Below are positions 25,531 to 34,236 of a stretch of DNA of 64,000 bases, in pieces. Within the stretch, counting starts at the first letter, position 1; every line of letters starts with the position of its first letter. This DNA comes from an uncultured Draconibacterium sp. Lineage in GTDB: Bacteria; Bacteroidota; Bacteroidia; Bacteroidales; Prolixibacteraceae. The stretch lies in NCBI RefSeq assembly GCF_963676735.1, contig NZ_OY781464.1, forward strand, positions 4,931,001 through 4,995,000, written 5' to 3'. Under the pieces are notes generated by a model. The model was not told the DNA's origin and ran no database searches. It saw nothing but the letters and a program-made list of their open reading frames with translations. A program made the position numbers and the translations under genes.

Positions 25531-26346
25531 TTATTTGTGAACATGCACATCCATTTGCGGGAAAGGAATGTTAAGGCCTTCCTTATCAAAGGTTTTATAA
25601 ACTTTTTCGGTTAAATCGAAATAAATTCCCCAATAATTAGCTGCTTCGGCCCAAACACGAACCACTAAGTTAACCGAACTATCTGCCAGCTCGCTAACTG
25701 CTATAAAGGGTTCTGCAGGATCGTTAATAATACGGTCGTCTTCTTTTATCAGCTTCATCAATACCTCTTTGGCTTTGTCAACATCATCGCCATAGCCAAT
25801 ACCAAAAGTAAAGTCAACACGCCGTTTTGGTTCAGCCGAAAAATTGGTTAACGAACCAGTTGATAACCCACCATTTGGAATAATAATGGTTTTGTTGTCC
25901 GGTGTTTTCAGAATCGTATTAAAAATCTGAATTTCGTTTACAATTCCCGAATGTCCCTGGGCATTAATAAAATCGCCAGCTTTAAAAGGCTTAAAAATCA
26001 GAATCATCACCCCGCCGGCAAAATTCTGCAATGTTCCTGATAAAGCCATACCTACCGCCAAACCGGCAGCACCTAAAATGGCAATAAACGAAGTCATCTG
26101 AACGCCCATCATCCCGATTACAGCAATCCAAAGCATCAGTTTTAATAAAATGCCAATCATACTGTTCAGAAATCCGCGCAACGAGGGGTCAACATTTTGT
26201 TTCTCAAATCGGCGGCGTAAAGCTCCCCTTATAATCGAGATAACCCATAAACCAATAAGAAGTGTGATAATGGCTCCCACTAATTTTGGGCCGTAAAACA
26301 TTACTAAAGAGTAAAGCTGTTCTGAAAGATTTTCTACTTTTTCCAT
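25531..26346 (-). CDS. mscS: Small-conductance mechanosensitive channel (MscS family)
   Basis: A 271-residue protein with three N-terminal membrane helices. The pore-lining helix carries the MscS Ala/Gly pattern (AILGAAGLAVGMALSGTLQNFAGG) in two adjoining stretches, followed by the beta domain (FKAGDFINAQGHSGIVNEI, IPNGGLSTGSLTN) and the alpha/beta C-terminal vestibule. It releases solutes on hypo-osmotic shock. The ATG at 26346 gives the normal family length; the longer open frame adds 24 residues without similarity. Confidence 0.94.
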   Translation of the reverse strand: MEKVENLSEQLYSLVMFYGPKLVGAIITLLIGLWVISIIRGALRRRFEKQNVDPSLRGFLNSMIGILLKLMLWIAVIGMMGVQMTSFIAILGAAGLAVGMALSGTLQNFAGGVMILIFKPFKAGDFINAQGHSGIVNEIQIFNTILKTPDNKTIIIPNGGLSTGSLTNFSAEPKRRVDFTFGIGYGDDVDKAKEVLMKLIKEDDRIINDPAEPFIAVSELADSSVNLVVRVWAEAANYWGIYFDLTEKVYKTFDKEGLNIPFPQMDVHVHK

Positions 26347-26406
26347 AATATTTGGTTGTTTTAAATTTATTGTAATATACAAACATTCTTGAAAAATGTT
26401 CAAAAA

Positions 26407-26437
26407 AAAGGGACTCAAATTAACTTGAGTCCCTTTT
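26407..26437 (-). terminator. Terminator of the acyl-carrier-like gene
   Basis: AAAGGGACTCAA pairs with TTGAGTCCCTTT around a 6-base loop, with A and T runs on either side. It lies between the leftward gene ending at 26456 and mscS. Confidence 0.88.
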
Positions 26438-26455
26438 ATAAAATGTTTTTAAAAT

Positions 26456-26722
26456 TTAGTTGCTAGAGTACACCAACTCGCCTTTTAGGTAAATAAGCGT
26501 GTCGTTTACATTGGCAAAATTACTTATTTCCTCATCTTTTATACGAATGTTAAAAACGCGTTCGAGGTAGTAAGTAAAAATCGTCCAATCGATGTTGTCG
26601 AAATTCAGATCCTCAATAAACGAGGCGCTCAAACAAATGTTATCACGGGTAACACCTGTTTTTCGCAAAACCCGGTAGAGGTTTCTTCGTAACGACTTTT
26701 CTGCAATTGTTTCTGTTTCCAT
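26456..26722 (-). CDS. Acyl-carrier-protein-like protein lacking the phosphopantetheine serine
   Basis: An 88-residue protein that aligns along its length with acyl carrier proteins: FIEDLNFDNIDWTIF corresponds to the ACP segment EDLGADSLDTVEL, and RIKDEEISNFANVNDTLIYL matches helix 3-4. At the attachment site the DSL serine is replaced by asparagine (Asn43, in DNI), so it should not carry 4'-phosphopantetheine. It may be a structural or regulatory ACP homologue. Neighbours (GNAT acetyltransferase, mscS) do not indicate a pathway. Confidence 0.7.
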   Translation of the reverse strand: METETIAEKSLRRNLYRVLRKTGVTRDNICLSASFIEDLNFDNIDWTIFTYYLERVFNIRIKDEEISNFANVNDTLIYLKGELVYSSN

Positions 26723-26868
26723 TATTTTGTTTTAAAATTCGAACAAATGAATTTACGGGTCAAATATATAAATTTTCAGTTAGTTATGCCTTGTTATTGC
26801 TTTATAATCTGCATTATACTATCAGTTTTTCATTGTTATCGACACTAAAAAGCGGAAAAAGTTGCATT

Positions 26869-27408
26869 TTACTGTTTCATTTCTTCTCTGAGTAGGCTAA
26901 ATACCTTTAGGTTCACATAGCCGTTTTTGTGGCGTTCTCCTTGTCGTTCAGTACCTTCAAAAGTGAAACCAAACTTACCCGGAATTTTTTCACTCGGCAG
27001 GTTTCCGGCTGCAACTTTTATTTGTATACGGTTCATCTTTTGTTTCCGGAAAGCAAAGCGTATTAGTTTAGCCACACAGCTGGAGATTATGCCTTTTTTT
27101 TGCATATTCTTAACCAGCCAATAGCCCAGTTCTGTTTTCCGGTTCACCCAGTCGGTATCTTTAAAGCCAATTAATCCTGCAAAGTTTTCCTGGTAATAAA
27201 TGGAGTAAACAAGGTCCTTTTTATTGTCGTTTCGGGTTATGCTGGCAATAAATGCTTTGGTATCTTCAACTCGGTTGGTGTATTCAACAAAGGGAAGCCA
27301 TTTGCTTAAATATTCGCGGTCTTTATCAATGGCCTCGTAAATAACCGGAGCCATTGAGGTATTAACTTGTTCGAGCCTTATTTTGGAATCAACCCTAATG
27401 TGTTCCAT
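26869..27408 (-). CDS. GNAT-family N-acetyltransferase (RimJ/RimL type)
   Basis: A 179-residue protein of the ribosomal-protein-alanine/serine acetyltransferase branch of GNAT. Typical segments are YLSKWLPFVEYTNRVED, GLIGFKDTDWVNRKTELGYWL and the acetyl-CoA-binding region around KNMQKKGIISSC, then NLPSEKIPGKFGFTFEGTE. It transfers acetyl from acetyl-CoA to an amine; the substrate is not identifiable. Its first codons overlap the end of the upstream lipoprotein gene by 14 bases, so the two are translationally coupled. Confidence 0.88.
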   Translation of the reverse strand: MEHIRVDSKIRLEQVNTSMAPVIYEAIDKDREYLSKWLPFVEYTNRVEDTKAFIASITRNDNKKDLVYSIYYQENFAGLIGFKDTDWVNRKTELGYWLVKNMQKKGIISSCVAKLIRFAFRKQKMNRIQIKVAAGNLPSEKIPGKFGFTFEGTERQGERHKNGYVNLKVFSLLREEMKQ

Positions 27409-28297
27409 GCTCTGTTTTTGTTAAATCAAATAGAAATACCTGCTGCATAAAAGAATTGGTTCGCTCGCACGAAACCAGCAGCGTTTGGTTGTTTAAAAAA
27501 CAAATTCCCTCGGTTTGCGATCCATTAATGCCTTTTAGCTCAATAAACTGACTTTTCCCTTCAAAAAAACTATCTCCTTTAAAATCGGAAAATAACCAGA
27601 TAAAAGAGCGGTAGTTTTCGTAGCCAACTAAGGCCAGCTGTTGTTTGTCCGGACTAATATCAGCTCCGGTAATCAACCCATTTACCTGAAAGGTGTCGAT
27701 TGGCTGAATTTTATATTCCCCCTTTTTTGTAGGAATTTTATAGCGCCAGGTGGTTCGGTCGCGCCAGTTTTTACTAAACAGGTAAATGTGGTTTTTAAAA
27801 GCCACCATAGCTTCACAATCATACGGTGTGCTTTTATCTGAATAATGAAAACGGTTTTGGTTTGTGTAACTGAATTTAATTTCTTTTACATCTACCTTTT
27901 GTTCCTTTTTTTTCGAAATATCTTTCTTTTTTACTTTATAAATAAGCAGGTTATTGCGGTTGCCCATGTTATTGCCAAAATCACCTACATAAATGGTTTT
28001 GTTGTCTTGGGTAATAGATTCCCAGTCCCTGTTTTTGGCGGCATCAAATTCAATTTCTTTTTTTATTTTTCCTGACGCTGCAAAACCGTAAAGTTTATTT
28101 TTACCGCCACTGTCGTTAAATCCCCAATACAAATCGTCGTAAATCAGTAAGCCCGACAGTTCAGTTAATTTATCCGAAACCTCAGGAATATATTTTTCTG
28201 CCTGCAGCGTTACTGCATCCTTGTTTTCCTTTTTCTCAGGATTTGAACATGAAAAAAGAATGAACATTGCCAGAAGACAGGAGTGAATGTTTGTCAT
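27395..28297 (-). CDS. Lipoprotein with probable beta-propeller fold
   Basis: A 300-residue protein with a lipoprotein signal peptide (MFILFSC, lipidated Cys17 followed by SNPE). The rest consists of repeating beta-rich units, for example LIYDDLYWGFNDSG, TIYVGDFGNN, HIYLFSKNWRD, SFIWLFSD and QTLLVSCERTN, as in SdiA-regulated/NHL-like propellers. It probably sits on the outer or inner membrane facing the periplasm. The function is unknown. It heads a two-gene unit with the GNAT gene and is divergent from the cyclophilin cluster. Confidence 0.65.
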   Translation of the reverse strand: MTNIHSCLLAMFILFSCSNPEKKENKDAVTLQAEKYIPEVSDKLTELSGLLIYDDLYWGFNDSGGKNKLYGFAASGKIKKEIEFDAAKNRDWESITQDNKTIYVGDFGNNMGNRNNLLIYKVKKKDISKKKEQKVDVKEIKFSYTNQNRFHYSDKSTPYDCEAMVAFKNHIYLFSKNWRDRTTWRYKIPTKKGEYKIQPIDTFQVNGLITGADISPDKQQLALVGYENYRSFIWLFSDFKGDSFFEGKSQFIELKGINGSQTEGICFLNNQTLLVSCERTNSFMQQVFLFDLTKTEHGTH

Positions 28298-28351
28298 CTT
28301 TTTATCTTTACGAGAATTTTATAAAAATCAAAATAAGAAAATTAAATACGA

Positions 28352-29173
28352 ATGAAGAAATTAATTGTATTAATATTAATTGCTTTGGTTGGCTTTGGCG
28401 TTTCGTGCAGCAATGCAACACAAAAAGAAAAAAATAATCTTGTATTAATTAAAACCAGTTTTGGCGATATTAAATTAAGGCTGTACGACGAAACACCCGA
28501 GCATAAAAAGAATTTTATAAAACTAATTGAAGAAGGGTATTACGAGGGCTTACTTTTTCATCGAGTAATGAAAAACTTTATGATACAAGGTGGCGACCCT
28601 GATTCGAAAAATGCAACACCCGGGCAGCGTTTGGGTAGCGGTAATCCGGGCTACACTTTGCCGGCCGAAATATTACCACAGTATTACCACAAAAAAGGTG
28701 CATTGGCAGCAGCTCGCCGCGGAGGTCCTTCAAATCCGGAGAAACGCTCGAGTGGCTCGCAGTTTTACATTGTTCAGGGCGAAGTGTTTACCAGTGGCAA
28801 ACTGGATACAATGGAATTGATGTTGAACAGCCGGGCCAAAAACGATTTTGTAAAACAAAAATTTGATGCGGCAAAAGACGAACTCGATGGCTACAGAAAA
28901 AATAACGACCGCGATGGATTTAATATTTGTGTTGCAGAGTTAAGAGAAGCAGCCGATAGTGCATGGGCACTGCAACCCAAACGAATGTTTACCGAAGAGC
29001 AGCGAAAAGACTACACCACTATTGGCGGCTATCCTTCGTTAGATGGCGATTACACTGTTTTTGGCGAGGTTGTTGAAGGACTTGATGTGTTGGATAAAAT
29101 TGCAGCGGTTGAAACCGATAAAAACAACCGGCCAGTTGAGGATATTAAAATGGAGATTGAATTTACGAAGTAG
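28352..29173 (+). CDS. Lipoprotein peptidyl-prolyl isomerase, cyclophilin type (1 of 3)
   Basis: A 273-residue exported cyclophilin. The signal peptide ends in a lipobox (GFGVSC). The cyclophilin core keeps the catalytic arginine in FHRVMKNFMIQGGDP, then SSGSQFYIVQG and YTVFGEVVEGLDVLDKI. A helical insertion of about 60 residues (near 165-225) lies between these last motifs, absent from small bacterial cyclophilins. It should isomerise Xaa-Pro bonds during periplasmic or outer-membrane protein folding. It starts a three-gene operon with three-base spacing to the next. Confidence 0.92.
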   Translation: MKKLIVLILIALVGFGVSCSNATQKEKNNLVLIKTSFGDIKLRLYDETPEHKKNFIKLIEEGYYEGLLFHRVMKNFMIQGGDPDSKNATPGQRLGSGNPGYTLPAEILPQYYHKKGALAAARRGGPSNPEKRSSGSQFYIVQGEVFTSGKLDTMELMLNSRAKNDFVKQKFDAAKDELDGYRKNNDRDGFNICVAELREAADSAWALQPKRMFTEEQRKDYTTIGGYPSLDGDYTVFGEVVEGLDVLDKIAAVETDKNNRPVEDIKMEIEFTK

Positions 29174-29176
29174 CTT

Positions 29177-29986
29177 ATGGTGAAAACGTTCTTAATTATA
29201 TGTTGTATTTGTGTTTTGGGGTATCAGTCTGATGCGCAGTCGCGAATTGTTGAAATAGCCACAAATTATGGCAATATGCGTTTTAGCTTGCACGACGATA
29301 CGCCCAAACATCGCAATGCGTTTATTGAGCTTGCTGAAGACGGGTATTACGATGGTACACTGTTTTATCGGGTTATTGAAGATTTTCTGATTCAGGGTGG
29401 TTCTAAAAGCTCGCGAAATGCCCCTCCCGGGAAACGTATCGGGTATGGCGACCCGGATAAAACGGTTGACGATGAAATTCTTAAACACTATTTTCATAAA
29501 AAGGGATCGTTGTGTGCTCCGCGCCAACCCGATGAGATTAATCCCTTTAAGCAGTCAGATATTTCTCAGTTTTTTATCGTTAAAGGCAGTGTGTTTACTC
29601 CCGGCGCTCTTGATACAATGGAGTTGGCGGTAAATCGTCCAATCCGTAAAAAAATCATTGCGAAGTATATGACTCCGGAAATTCGCGGGCAACTAAAACA
29701 GTTAAAGCAAGAGAAAAAAGTAACAGAATTCAGAGCCATAGCAGATGATATAAAAGCAAAAATAGAGGCCGAATACAACCTTACTCCGGGGGTGCTTGAG
29801 TTTTCTGAAGCACAGCGCCAGGCCTATACAACCGTGGGAGGCTACCCCGAACTGGATGGTAGTTACACTATTTTTGGCGAGTGTATTGCCGGTTTTGATG
29901 TAATTGATAAAATCGCGGCATTAAAAACCGACAGCAACAACCGGCCGTACAACGATGTTAAAATAAAGGTGCGGGTGATTCAATAG
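29177..29986 (+). CDS. Exported peptidyl-prolyl isomerase, cyclophilin type (2 of 3)
   Basis: A 269-residue paralog of the previous gene with a signal peptide ending GYQSDAQS and no lipobox at the usual place. The core has FYRVIEDFLIQGG (His of FHR replaced by Tyr; catalytic Arg kept), DISQFFIVKG and YTIFGECIAGFDVIDKI, with the same helical insertion as paralog 1. It lies three bases after the first and four bases before the third cyclophilin gene, so all three are probably co-expressed. Substitutions in the active site suggest a different substrate range. Confidence 0.9.
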   Translation: MVKTFLIICCICVLGYQSDAQSRIVEIATNYGNMRFSLHDDTPKHRNAFIELAEDGYYDGTLFYRVIEDFLIQGGSKSSRNAPPGKRIGYGDPDKTVDDEILKHYFHKKGSLCAPRQPDEINPFKQSDISQFFIVKGSVFTPGALDTMELAVNRPIRKKIIAKYMTPEIRGQLKQLKQEKKVTEFRAIADDIKAKIEAEYNLTPGVLEFSEAQRQAYTTVGGYPELDGSYTIFGECIAGFDVIDKIAALKTDSNNRPYNDVKIKVRVIQ

Positions 29987-29990
29987 GACG

Positions 29991-31331
29991 ATGAAGATAA
30001 AACAGCTCATAATATTGGTGGCTATTGCAATAGTTGTAGGCGCATGTGGAAACAAAACAGAGAAGCAAACGCAGCATAAAGCTGATGCGATAAGCGAACC
30101 GGAGAACACCAACTCACGCCAACAGGATGAATGGAATCGTTTGCTGCCATCAATTGCTAAAATTGATTCGTATGACGGCACGCGAATTCTGGAATCGGGG
30201 CAGGGCTTTTTTGTGGGTGAAAACCTGCTGGTAACCAAGTATTCATTGGTCAATCAGGCTACAAATGTTTCGGTAACACCTTTTAACGAAAACAGAAAGT
30301 ACACCGCACATGGTTTTGTGGCTTTCGACCGTATTAACGATCTGATTATTTTGCAGGTAGATAGCATAAAACGAGAACCAATTACACTTTCAGCGGATAC
30401 GATTCCCAATTTTACAAAATCACTATATGTGGCTCCAAAAACCGGAAAAACGTTGCAGCTTTTTACCGGGAAAGTACTCAATCTTGCAACGGTTAGGGGG
30501 ACTAAACTTTATCGGATTACAAACCGAATAAGAAAATCGCAGTTTGGTGCACCAATTTTTGTTGATGGAGGAAAAGCGATTGGGGTAGCCTATTCAGGAA
30601 CAGTAAATTACGAAATGCAAAGTTTTGCGATACCGGCTGAATTTATCCTGGCAATGCTTCGAAAGAAAAAAAATGAAGCGGAACCTTTGGAAATTCTCAA
30701 AAATACCGCGAATGAAAAAATAGCTGCAGAGAACAGAAAAATAAAAGGACTTGTTTTGGAAACCGATGCCGGAGATATAAGCATAAAGTTGTTTAATGAA
30801 ACACCCGAGTATCGCGATAATTTTATTCGTTTGGCCAAAGAAGGTTATTTTGATAGTTTACTGATACATCGTGTGATTAAAGACTTTGGTATACAGAGTG
30901 GTGCAGCCGATACCCGTTATGCCAAACCTGGCGCTAATGTTGGGTTTCGGGGGCCGGGTTACACCATTCCGGCTCACCTGGTGTCCGGCTTGTACCATAA
31001 ACGCGGAATGATTGGATCGCCCCGTAAGCCAGATACAAAAAACCAGCGACGACGATCGGACGGATCGCAGTTTTATATTGTTAGCGGCCGAAAATATTTC
31101 GATAATGAACTGGACGACCTGGAAGAAACCAACAACTACAAATTTTCGGCAGCGCAACGTAACGCCTATAAAACAGTGGGCGGAGCACCTCACCTCGATG
31201 GGAGTTATACCGTTTTTGGGCAGGTAACTTCAGGAATGAATGTGGTAGACCAAATCGTTCAGGTAGAAACAGATCGTAGATGGCGTCCCGTTAAAGACAT
31301 TCGAATCAGGCGTGTCCGGATTTTAAAATAA
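29991..31331 (+). CDS. Lipoprotein fusing a degenerate trypsin-like domain to a cyclophilin (3 of 3)
   Basis: A 446-residue lipoprotein (lipidated Cys19 in VVGACGNK). Residues 65-225 resemble an HtrA/trypsin-like domain: GQGFFVG (70-76), LLVTKYSLV (79-87), NDLIILQV (116-123), SQFGAPIF (183-190) and SFAIPAEFI (211-219). The catalytic His and Ser positions appear to be Ser85 and Phe185, so only Asp117 remains and the domain should be inactive. Residues 252-446 are a cyclophilin (IHRVIKDFGIQSG with Arg294, DGSQFYIVSG, YTVFGQVTSG). It may bind substrates and isomerise prolines. It overlaps the convergent HAD gene by nine bases. Confidence 0.85.
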   Translation: MKIKQLIILVAIAIVVGACGNKTEKQTQHKADAISEPENTNSRQQDEWNRLLPSIAKIDSYDGTRILESGQGFFVGENLLVTKYSLVNQATNVSVTPFNENRKYTAHGFVAFDRINDLIILQVDSIKREPITLSADTIPNFTKSLYVAPKTGKTLQLFTGKVLNLATVRGTKLYRITNRIRKSQFGAPIFVDGGKAIGVAYSGTVNYEMQSFAIPAEFILAMLRKKKNEAEPLEILKNTANEKIAAENRKIKGLVLETDAGDISIKLFNETPEYRDNFIRLAKEGYFDSLLIHRVIKDFGIQSGAADTRYAKPGANVGFRGPGYTIPAHLVSGLYHKRGMIGSPRKPDTKNQRRRSDGSQFYIVSGRKYFDNELDDLEETNNYKFSAAQRNAYKTVGGAPHLDGSYTVFGQVTSGMNVVDQIVQVETDRRWRPVKDIRIRRVRILK

Positions 31332-31946
31332 TTCAGCCATTTCCATGCCTTCTTGCAACCAAAAGGTTTGTAATCCGGCCTGTTGGGCGCCAATTATATT
31401 CTTTTCCAAATCGTCAACAAACAAGGTTTCTGCCGGAACAACATTGGCCAGCGAGATTACTTTGTTAAACGAACTTACCTCTGGTTTTCGGTCGTTAAGT
31501 TCGTGCGAGTAATAAACCGCATCAAATAACGATGGAAAGTCGATACCATGTTGCGCTTTAAACTCGGGAAGCAATTTGTTGATGTGAATTTGGTTGGTGT
31601 TGCTAAAAAGAAAAACCTTATAATTTTTACCGAGTTCCAACAGCTTTTTTACCCGGTTTTCAGGAATATCCAGAATCATAGCATACCAGGCATCATCGAT
31701 TTCAGTGTCGCTGGCATTGGGATTATTAAGTAGTTTCCTTACTGTAGCTCTGAATTCATCCGGACTTATTTTGCCAATTTCCAGCTGGTAAAATGCCGGA
31801 TCGGCATAGGCATTTTTATGGTCTAACAGTTCGCCGTTGCTGCCCAGTTGCTGAAACGCTTGTATTGATGCATCAAAATCGAGGTTTAATAAAACCCGGC
31901 CTAAATCGAAAATGATATTTTTAATGTTCGAAAGGTCTGCTTTCAT
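31323..31946 (-). CDS. HAD-superfamily hydrolase (YihX-like)
   Basis: A 207-residue HAD-IA protein: motif I IIFDLGRVLLNLD, motif II LFSNTN, motif III lysine in NDRKPE and motif IV LFVDDLEKN. The residue two after the nucleophile Asp is Gly, as in YihX-type sugar phosphatases rather than the usual DxD. The alpha-helical cap is short. It probably dephosphorylates a small sugar phosphate; the substrate is unknown. Confidence 0.88.
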   Translation of the reverse strand: MKADLSNIKNIIFDLGRVLLNLDFDASIQAFQQLGSNGELLDHKNAYADPAFYQLEIGKISPDEFRATVRKLLNNPNASDTEIDDAWYAMILDIPENRVKKLLELGKNYKVFLFSNTNQIHINKLLPEFKAQHGIDFPSLFDAVYYSHELNDRKPEVSSFNKVISLANVVPAETLFVDDLEKNIIGAQQAGLQTFWLQEGMEMAELF

Positions 31947-32078
31947 TTCTTAAAATTTATTCTGCGAAATTAAACATTTAGGTAAAATCTTTTTTAATTT
32001 CATGTTAAACTTGGTGCTAGCAAAAATAGCAGGCTTTCCGGATTGAAATAATTCAAACCCATAAAGCCAAAATTCAGG

Positions 32079-32143
32079 TAATGAAACGAGCATGATAAAA
32101 GTTTCTCACACCTAAGTGAAAGAATAACAGGCGAGCTTCATTA
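32079..32143 (+). promoter_or_regulatory. Structured leader upstream of mtnA, possible regulatory RNA
   Basis: TAATGAA (32079-32085) pairs perfectly with TTCATTA (32137-32143). The enclosed segment can form a second hairpin, TTTC-T-CAC (32102-32109) with GTGAAA (32116-32121). It ends 29 bases before the mtnA start. It does not match SAM-I or SAM-II riboswitch consensus as remembered, and no terminator is visible; the claim is tentative. Confidence 0.25.
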
Positions 32144-32172
32144 GAACCACCTGAAAACTAAAAATTTTAGGC

Positions 32173-33285
32173 ATGAAAATTAAGGGAATACATCATCATA
32201 CCATCTGGATAAACAAAACAAATCCGGCAATAGTTGAGGTTATCGACCAGCGAAAACTGCCGTTTTGTTTCGAAGTTTTTCAATTGCTCACTCCCGGTGA
32301 TGCTTATTTCGCCATCAAAGAAATGGTGGTAAGAGGCGCCCCTTTGATTGGTATTACAGCAGCCTACGGTATGTACCTGGCTCTTTTTAATTTAAAAACA
32401 ACAAATTTTGAACAGGAAATTCGCGCAGTTGGCAACCATTTAACAACAGCAAGGCCAACAGCTGTTAATTTGGCTTTTGCAGTTGACGAGCTCCTAAATT
32501 TTATACTCGAAAACAAAAATAAGAAAGCCCTTACAGAGCTGGTGCTGGCAAAAGTGGAAGCTTTAAAGCAAGAAGAAATAAACTTTGGAGCAGCCATTGG
32601 CGAGCACGGACTGAAGCTTATTGAAGCCATTTATAAGAAGAAAGGCGCAGCGGTAAATATTCTTACTCACTGTAATGCCGGATGGTTGGCTTGTATCGAC
32701 TGGGGAACAGCTACTGCTCCCATCTACAAAGCATTTTTAAAAGGAATTCCCGTGCATGTTTGGGTAGATGAAACACGTCCGCGTAACCAGGGAGCTCGCT
32801 TAACAGCCTACGAGCTTGGCGAACAGGGCGTGCCGCACACAGTTATACCAGACAATACCGGTGGCCATTTAATGCAGCACGGAAAGGTTGACCTGGTAAT
32901 TGTTGGCAGCGACAGAACTACAAGTACCGGTGATGTGGCCAATAAAATTGGAACCTATTTAAAAGCATTAGCAGCTTTTGATAATAAAATACCCTTTTAT
33001 GTGGCACTGCCCTCAAGTACTTTTGATTGGGAAATGACAGATGGTTTGAAAGAAATTCCAATTGAAGAGCGCGATGGAACAGAAGTAGCCGAAATTGAAG
33101 GGTGGCATGAAAATGAATTAAAATCAGTGAATTTAATTCCTGAAAATAGCAAAGTTGCCAATTATGGATTTGATATAACCCCGGCACGATTGGTTACGGC
33201 TTTAATAAGCGAACGTGGCATTTGCAAGGCCAATAAAAAAAGTATTTCAGAGATGTATCCTGACAAAATAAAAAATAAGTTATGA
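32173..33285 (+). CDS. mtnA: S-methyl-5-thioribose-1-phosphate isomerase
   Basis: A 370-residue eIF2B-related protein. Diagnostic MtnA segments are VVRGAPLIGITAAYG near the start, ILTHCNAGWLA (catalytic cysteine region), VWVDETRPRNQGARLTAYEL and DLVIVGSDRT, with the catalytic aspartate in the last. It converts methylthioribose-1-phosphate to methylthioribulose-1-phosphate in methionine salvage. The stop overlaps the next gene's start by four bases (ATGA), so it is coupled to the phosphorylase that makes its substrate. Confidence 0.95.
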   Translation: MKIKGIHHHTIWINKTNPAIVEVIDQRKLPFCFEVFQLLTPGDAYFAIKEMVVRGAPLIGITAAYGMYLALFNLKTTNFEQEIRAVGNHLTTARPTAVNLAFAVDELLNFILENKNKKALTELVLAKVEALKQEEINFGAAIGEHGLKLIEAIYKKKGAAVNILTHCNAGWLACIDWGTATAPIYKAFLKGIPVHVWVDETRPRNQGARLTAYELGEQGVPHTVIPDNTGGHLMQHGKVDLVIVGSDRTTSTGDVANKIGTYLKALAAFDNKIPFYVALPSSTFDWEMTDGLKEIPIEERDGTEVAEIEGWHENELKSVNLIPENSKVANYGFDITPARLVTALISERGICKANKKSISEMYPDKIKNKL

Positions 33286-34034
33286 CAAAAATTGCAATAA
33301 TTGGAGGCTCAGGACTGGAGGATCCGAATATCCTGCATGAACCCAGTGAAGTGGAGCATAAAACACCATACGGAATGCCATCGTCGACCTTTAAGTGCGG
33401 GAAAATCGTAGGAGTTGATGTTTGTATTTTATCCCGGCATGGCCGCGATCATTCTATTCCGCCAACACAGGTAAATAACCGCGCTAACCTTTGGGCAATA
33501 AAGGAGCTCGGATGCACGCACATACTGGCTACAACAGCTTGCGGAAGTCTTAGGTTAGAAATTGGCAGAGGAGAACTTGTTGTGCTTGACCAGTTTATTG
33601 ATTTTACGCGGTTTAGGAAAAATACTTTTATCGAGAATTTTGAAAACGGTCAGTTGCATCACACGCCAATGTCCGACCCGTTTTGTTGGAATATACGCGA
33701 GAATTTGATTGACAATGCCAGTAAACTTAATCTCCGCTTTCATAAAACCGGAACGGTAATTACCATTGAAGGGCCACGATTTTCTACACGAGCCGAATCA
33801 AATATGTTTCGGACCTGGGGTGCCGATGTTATAAATATGTCGACCGCACCTGAGTGTATTTTGGCTAACGAGCTGGAAATACCTTATGCCGCAGTGGCAT
33901 TAAGTACCGATTACGATTGTTGGAACGTAGATGAAGCCCCGGTTACCTGGGAAGAAGTGTTGAGTGTTTTTAACGAAAATGTTGGGAATGTGATTAAACT
34001 TCTTACTGAAACCATAACGTCATTTAAAAAATAG
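33282..34034 (+). CDS. mtnP: S-methyl-5'-thioadenosine phosphorylase
   Basis: A 250-residue nucleoside phosphorylase of the MTAP/PNP family: IIGGSGLEDPN at the N-terminus, LSRHGRDHSIPPTQVNNRAN (phosphate-binding), TIEGPRFSTRAES and the base-recognition segment YAAVALSTDYDCWN. It splits methylthioadenosine to adenine and methylthioribose-1-phosphate, the substrate of MtnA encoded just upstream. The two genes thus form the first two steps of methionine salvage; the remaining salvage genes are not in this window. Confidence 0.94.
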   Translation: MTKIAIIGGSGLEDPNILHEPSEVEHKTPYGMPSSTFKCGKIVGVDVCILSRHGRDHSIPPTQVNNRANLWAIKELGCTHILATTACGSLRLEIGRGELVVLDQFIDFTRFRKNTFIENFENGQLHHTPMSDPFCWNIRENLIDNASKLNLRFHKTGTVITIEGPRFSTRAESNMFRTWGADVINMSTAPECILANELEIPYAAVALSTDYDCWNVDEAPVTWEEVLSVFNENVGNVIKLLTETITSFKK

Positions 34035-34183
34035 GTGCAACAAACGAGTGAAAACACGATTTTGGCATAACATTTGTAAGTTGTTTAACAACTGCATCAA
34101 AGCCATGAAACGCAGTTTTTATTACCGTTCAGTTAGTACTAAATAATTCAGCCAACCTGCTTTGTTTGGCTATTCAGTTTCCG

Positions 34184-34215
34184 GCGGCGTCTCTAAATCG
34201 AGTGCCGCTTTTTTT
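34184..34215 (+). terminator. Terminator after mtnA-mtnP
   Basis: GCGGC..CTC pairs with GAG.GCCGC around a short loop and is followed by T7. A second small hairpin (AGCCAA with TTGGCT) lies just upstream at 34150-34171. Confidence 0.75.
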
Positions 34216-34236
34216 ATGTGTTTTCTATATTGAGGC

